From Nymphaea colorata (lineage: Eukaryota > Streptophyta > Magnoliopsida > Nymphaeales > Nymphaeaceae): DNA of 64,000 nucleotides. Positions 58,869 through 64,000 of the stretch are shown in pieces. Numbering within the stretch: the stretch's first letter is position 1; each line of letters opens with the position of its first letter. The stretch is from the NCBI RefSeq assembly GCF_008831285.2, contig NC_045146.1, positions 4,972,972 to 5,036,971 on the forward strand. The letters are read 5' to 3'. The notes under the pieces were generated by a model. The model was not told where the DNA came from. It made no database searches and saw nothing but the letters and a program-made list of their open reading frames with translations. The position numbers and the translations under genes were made by a program.

Positions 58869-59188
58869 TGTGAAGAGCTGGACACATGGCAGACCGTTGG
58901 CATGAGACACCCACACATGCCGTTGTCAAGAGCTGGACCATGGCTGACCGTTGGCATGAGAGACACGACATACATAGAAATGCCATACATAGAAATTTTG
59001 TAATAAAAATCAATTCTTACCATTCTCAACCTAGACGTTAACAATCTAAACGTTAACATTAGAGACGTTGGGAATCATTGTATATATTCAGTCTTGCACT
59101 CTTTTGTAAAGTAATTCAAATTATTACAATCATTCAACGCCTTCCTCTATCGCCACTCTCCTTCTCTCACGGTGCTTGGCTTCTAACA
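58869..59188 (+). repeat. 3' LTR of copia element
   Basis: 320 bp. Reading it against the 5' LTR line by line I see no substitution or indel. Confidence 0.97.
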
Positions 59189-59193
59189 CAAAC

Positions 59194-61560
59194 TTTACTA
59201 AACATATACAATACCCTTGTTACATATTATCCAGTTTTCGCCCAAGAAAAACCCAAACACAAAGTTATGTCAGACTTACCTTCTCTCTCTAGTTAAAGTT
59301 AAAATGCATTATAAAAATTTATGACCCAATCCAGCCGAGTTGCCGTGTCAACTCTCTGACCCTCTGCTCTGGTGACTCAGTCTATCGACAGAACGTGAGT
59401 TTCATGCAACCAAACATGCTTGCTTTGAAGGTCAAACCATGTCAATCTTCTAGATATATCTAAAGTATGGCCAATCTGTTGACTCTTATTCTGGCATCAG
59501 TTTGCCGCAAAGTTAGTTGGCAAACTCGTGACTGAAACTTAGATTGGTAAATGACTGGGTCAATGAGTTGACTCGTGGACTCGATCGAGTTTTAAAATAA
59601 CTTGAATCGGGTGAGGTCAAGTCAAGGCTGAGTTAGGCCGATTCAGAGTCAAGGGCAAGTCGGAGCAAGTCAAGACGAATCATGGCCGAGAGTTAGGTCA
59701 ACCTTGACTCGTGGCCAGGTTTTCTGGCGATCCAAACTGACTCGGGTGATTCTCAAGCGAACTCGGTGAGTCAGCCAACTATGGTTTGCCGAGCCCGACA
59801 CAGCGCCCCCATAGAATATTGATGTTATGGAGGGGGTTCTCTGCAGGGTTGATGCTGGATCGAGCCAATGGATTAATCTGTTTGGTCCAGATCTTGCATG
59901 CACTAGTAGCAGGTCTCACCGCAAGCAAGAGGCTGTCGAATAGACCAGCACTGTTCTTTACCCAACGCATCAAATTGGGCAATTGTTATTTCAATTTAGG
60001 CTCTTTTTCTGATGCTTCTTAGTTAGCCATCTATACAGTTTTCCTTTTCTCTGTTTCTCTTCACAGGAAAATTCCTAGCTTCTTCCTCCTGCAACCTAAA
60101 ACCTTTATGGACTATCATATTTAATCATGGTAAAGAATGAAAGTTAAAATTCTGGCTTCCTTGGATGGTAATGGGTTAATTAATTTTTGCTAAGCTAGAT
60201 ATTTTTCTCTGCTTGTAATGTAGTTCGAAGTAAAATAGTAGGATGAGCACAACAAAGAACGTGTGATATGCCCTTAGTTGACGTATATTGTACAGGACTA
60301 TTTCTCCAACAAAGGTCTTGCATGTATATGGATCACATCTGATCAAATTACTTTAAAAAATTCGGACATGGAAACAGTTTAACCTCTGATTAAGAAATTG
60401 GGTTGTATTCAAATTTTAAAAATGAGATCCGATTGATGAATTTGGATACAGATTCAGTTTTAAATCAATAATGCTTTTATTAAGACATGAATTCAAATCC
60501 GAGTTCAGTTTAAAATAAATATCATAAATCACATACCCATCATCTCGAAAGTCCATTCTTATTATAACTTGGCTCAAATTAGAATATGCATTTAAAAGTT
60601 GGAATTCAGATTCAGATGTGAAAATAAAAGCTAGATTTAGATCAAATTTCTTTAGGATTTGGATATTATATAAGGTTTTGCTTCATTTGAACCAAATCCA
60701 AACATATAAACATTCAAAAAGTCCGATATAGTAAAAAGGTACGTCCCACTTGAATCCAATCTGTTGTCATTCCAAATTTAGTAGCTAAAACCTTAACTCG
60801 ATAAAATGAAAAGAAGGTTCCAATAGCAATATAGGTACCAATATTTCTGCATATTTTGGTTGGGATTCTCATACAAGTCATATTACTGGTCTTCCCATGG
60901 CTAAGTATTTTGTTCCTCAAACTACTTCAAAGACTTGTGCTGAACCTAAGAGTTAAAAGATCCATGGCGGGTCTTGTCATTACATTTTCCTCACTCCTTC
61001 TTGAAGAGTTGAGGACAATTGTCCTAATTTTGCTGATGTTGGCCTTTGTGCCATCTATTCATGTACATCTCTCCATGTTTTATTCTGACATAGCTATTAA
61101 ACAAAAAAGAAAAAAAAAACTTATGTGCTTATGATCTCTCCATATCACTACACAAAGTCGTGGAAACTAGTGGATTTTTCCTTTCATCCGAGCTGAAGCG
61201 GGATATATACAACCCCACGGTGAACGGAAATGTTGTGCATGTCGATTAATCATCTGCCATAGCCGACGTGTTGTAAGTGAATCAGAAGCTGAATCGGCAC
61301 ACGTCTGGGATCATGGTGAATCGGTGGGTGGAGTCGATAGACAAGAATGACCTAAGGAGGACGGCAGGTATGATTGCAACAATTTGCATGCTAAGGCGGT
61401 GATGATCAATATACGAAGTGTTGCAAAGTCATTTTTCAAGTAAAGCGACTAGAGGTGGCAAAGTTCATCGGTCGGCAAGCAAGCAAATGTTGGTTAAGGG
61501 TCCTGAGAGCGAGTTCCGTATAACCTGCTTCAAAAGTTTGCAGCAGAGGAAACGGATCTC
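59194..61560. other. Gene-free interval right of the copia element
   Basis: Two word islands: 59340-59790 rich in GACTCG/GAGTC and GTCAAG, and 60360-60720 rich in GATTCAGATT/GGATTTGGAT. Open frames at 59670-60022 (both strands) and 60856-61134 show no recognised domain. Confidence 0.5.
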
Positions 61561-61765
61561 GTCGTCAAGGAAAAGGGAGCAGAATGTCGTTGGTCAGAGA
61601 AAGTGGAGCCATCAAGTAAGAGGAAGCATGTTCTCGTCGTCAAGGAAAACGGAGCAGAATGTCGTTGGTCAGAGCAATTGGAGTCATCAAGTAGGAGGGA
61701 GCATGTTCTCGTCGTCAAGGAAGAGGGAGCAGAAGGTCATTGGTCAGAGCGAAAAGAGGCGGTAA
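61561..61765 (+). repeat. 75-bp tandem repeat, nearly three copies, frame-preserving
   Basis: GTCGTCAAGG starts at 61561, 61636 and 61711, an exact 75-bp period with few substitutions. It lies in an open plus-strand frame (61418-61765) giving SSSRKREQNVVGQ-like repeats of 25 residues. Another plus frame (61603-61932) is also open, so coding is unproven. Confidence 0.85.
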
Positions 61766-61839
61766 ACGTTCACAGCAGAGCGAATGGAGTCCACCGGCCG
61801 GAGAAAGTAATTACTGTAACAGATTTAGGTGGTTTCATT

Positions 61840-62440
61840 CAGGTTGATCCCACCCCTTTCATTAGCTCAGACCCCTTTCATTATGCTAGACATTGTAGGA
61901 CACATTATAACTTGTTCCAACACGTTATTTGATCCCTCTTGCTTCAATATCTCATATCCTTTTGCTTATGTCAGATGTTGTACGCATGTTATTATTTTAT
62001 ACCACTTTCGTTCTCTTAGACAAGTTATTTGTTACCTTCCGTTTTGTTATTTGATTATCGCATATTCCTATGACTCTATAGACGTGCTGCTATCTTACAC
62101 CCCTTTTGTTATCTTATTATCTCATATCTAATTGTTTATTTTCTATATTGTCTTATTATTTTGCTGCCCTTTCGTATCTCGTTATCTTATACCCCTTTTG
62201 TTATCTTAGACCTGTTGTTCATCTCACACTCTTTGTATGTGTTGTTATCTTGTACTCTTTTTCATTTTAGACTCATTATTTGGTCCTTCCATTTTTGTTC
62301 TCATACCCCATCATTATGTCAGATGCTACTTAGACACTATCTCATGATTTTTTTTCTTCTGCGAATCAATCATGTCTACTTCTTCAAGCCTTATGAAAGA
62401 ATTCTACACCGATCGTCCATTGTACGGCATCTGTTGGTGT
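61840..62440. repeat. Pyrimidine-rich degenerate repeat region
   Basis: Variants of TTATCTTATACCCCTTTTG and TTATCTTAGACC recur irregularly. No clean period can be set by eye; no coding content is recognised. Confidence 0.45.
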
Positions 62441-62974
62441 AAAGTTGAACAACACATTGGACTAAACACAAAAAACATAGTTCAAGATGGATTGATAGTT
62501 GTGGACGATTAGTTGGTAGAATCAACAAAAGGGATGCCACTTGAAGCTTTTGTTGCGATAGTGGCTAGGGCACTGAAGCTGTTGTTGCAGCAGAGGTGGA
62601 GAAGCAGCATGAAGGGAAAAAAATGAGGAGGAGTAAGTCATGGAAACGATCGAGAAGGCCATTATGGAGAGTTGAGACTTGAGATTGTCGAGGAGAAACG
62701 ATTGTTGGAGGAACCAGAGAAAGCAGTCGTACAACCTGCGATAATTAGAGGAGAAGTTACAAGAGTGCAATGAGCTGTAGATGTCCATAAGGTAGCTGCA
62801 CCAAAAATTAAAGGTGCCAGGCAAAGAAAAATAAAGTTTAAGAAATTTATGACAAGTAATTATAGTTAAAGTCTCTGTGTTGGATAATGTCATTGACACT
62901 GGTATTGTCTAGGTTGTTGTTCTATGGCTCTTTGGAAATCCAATGGAGGCCGTTGTATGCCCTAGCACAGAATT

Positions 62975-63045
62975 GAGGCCCTTGGACAAACACATTATGT
63001 TCGATGAATTTGAGATGGGAGGCCCTTGGACAAACACATTATATT
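62975..63045. repeat. Two direct copies of a 26-bp word
   Basis: GAGGCCCTTGGACAAACACA plus TTAT occurs at 62975 and at 63019, period 44 bp. Confidence 0.8.
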
Positions 63046-64000
63046 CATGGAAACCCTATGTTGGGAACATCCAGCTACAAGTTGGGAGGAAAGAGCAGTA
63101 GTCTTATTGGATTAATAGATTCAAAGTTCGAGAACGTTATTGGTTTCAAGGAAAAGTTGATGTTAATCATTGTGACGGTGCTACAATAAAAATGACAGCA
63201 TGCAAAGCATATTGCACCCTCATAGGAAGCAGAGCAAGTATGAGGTCCTTACTTGTTTATTTATTTGGCTTGGGACTATTTAGTGACAATTCATGCTCAA
63301 GAAAATTTGGATTAGATGCACAACTACTTATGGGGAAAGCTGTGCTTGAACATTTGTACAGCCAGCAAGAGCAATTTAAAAGTGGGGCTACATCCGTGGA
63401 AGGATTTTGGTTGTTGATACAGGTATAGATAGTGTGTTTATTAGATAATTTAATTGCAAAAAGGACTATCATTCATCTTGTAATATCTTTACTTGCTCTG
63501 CAATTCTAGATGAGGAAGTGCATACCTTCTATTAGACTTGTTGTTAACCATTCATTTTCAAAGGCATGACCATTACATGCACAGTAGAGAGGTATCAGTT
63601 AAAGAGATTACACTGATGCAGATGCATCAAGGTCAATCATATTGAATCTTCATATGGAAGAGGTATGTTTAGCAAATAGTGTTTAATATTTTGCTCAACA
63701 AGGATGTTGGAATACTTGTGTACTGTGCATGAGCCCATTTATGTTTAGGTTTGGTTTAGACCATACAGTGTTTGAAAAGATTAAGATTGGAATATCATAA
63801 AAGCGCTTAACCTATCATCTAGAGATCTCTTGTTGTTCTGCATGAACAAGGTAGAATTGCAACATAACAACTGAGTTCTCATGCAACGTAGTTTAGGCCA
63901 GTCGAATTTGCAGCCACCTCAGCCCTACACTGAAGTGAAGAATAAAAACTGCTTTTAGAGCTAAAATGGATTGACAATCATTGTTTCAGAATGAACTCCA
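63046..64000. other. Unassigned sequence at window end
   Basis: A plus-strand open frame at 63192-63428 (VLEHLYSQQEQFKSG, ending at CAG followed by GTATAG) is the only stretch with ordinary protein-like composition, and its end could be a splice donor. I do not recognise it and there is no second exon in view, so no gene is claimed. Confidence 0.25.

Larger units (their letters stand above)
54142..59188 (+). mobile_element. Intact Ty1/copia LTR retrotransposon
   Basis: 5,047 bp: 320-bp LTRs (54142-54461, 58869-59188) in which I read no difference, PBS, one uninterrupted gag-pol frame, and PPT. It is flanked on both sides by CAAAC (54137-54141 and 59189-59193), a 5-bp target-site duplication. 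The completeness and apparently identical LTRs point to a very recent insertion. The lineage within copia is not assigned. Confidence 0.97.

Noticed and set aside
62522-62899. 125-codon minus-strand frame
   Set aside because: No recognised motif, repetitive Ser/Leu/Phe composition, no plausible splice context.
1-64000. CRISPR array, bacterial operon or prophage
   Set aside because: No regularly spaced direct repeats with unique spacers, no ribosome-binding-site spaced gene strings; spliced plant genes show nuclear plant DNA.
1-64000. tRNA or rRNA genes
   Set aside because: Reading both strands for T-loop (GGTTCGAAT-type) and A/B box pairs I saw no convincing cloverleaf; a covariance-model search would be decisive.

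Overview
The window is nuclear DNA of a flowering plant. It holds two spliced plant-type host genes, plant retroelement lineages (Ty1/copia, Tat- and Athila-type Ty3/gypsy), hAT transposon remains, endogenous pararetrovirus debris, long introns and many AT/CT microsatellites. The species cannot be told from the sequence.

Layout. 1-5.5 kb: decayed Caulimoviridae-like endogenous pararetrovirus, broken into blocks of alternating orientation (movement-protein, reverse-transcriptase/RNase H and unassigned coiled-coil pieces). 5.6-6.3 kb: a near-perfect 108-bp palindrome and related microsatellite-linked repeats. 8.2-23.3 kb (minus): a complete ten-exon gamma-glutamyl hydrolase (GGH) gene; all splice junctions could be placed, one intron is GC-AG, and the introns carry foldback or MITE-like repeats. 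23.3-27.2 kb: no gene seen. 27.2-29.2 kb: decayed hAT transposase. 31.9-32.3 kb: decayed Athila-type RNase H (minus). 32.3-44.6 kb: a large decayed Tat/Ogre-type Ty3/gypsy element with diverged LTRs and both RNase H domains, containing an unrelated short LTR. 45.4-46.4 kb: decayed Ty1/copia RT/RNase H. 47.2-50.0 kb (minus): a class A heat-shock factor, closest by motif memory to HSFA4, with one coding intron and a probable 5'UTR intron. 53.0-53.3 kb: a short non-autonomous hAT-like element. 54.1-59.2 kb: an intact Ty1/copia retrotransposon with two 320-bp LTRs in which I read no difference, 5-bp target duplications, PBS, PPT and one uninterrupted 1,459-codon gag-pol frame. 59.2-64 kb: no recognised gene; several tandem and short-word repeats.

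The two host genes are unrelated: GGH trims folate polyglutamates (and probably other gamma-glutamyl peptides) in the vacuole, and the HSF is a nuclear stress regulator. The rest is repeat-derived. The most notable items are the apparently very young copia element, the mosaic viral locus, the odd GGH start region, the long palindrome, and a set of islands each built from variants of a single short word.
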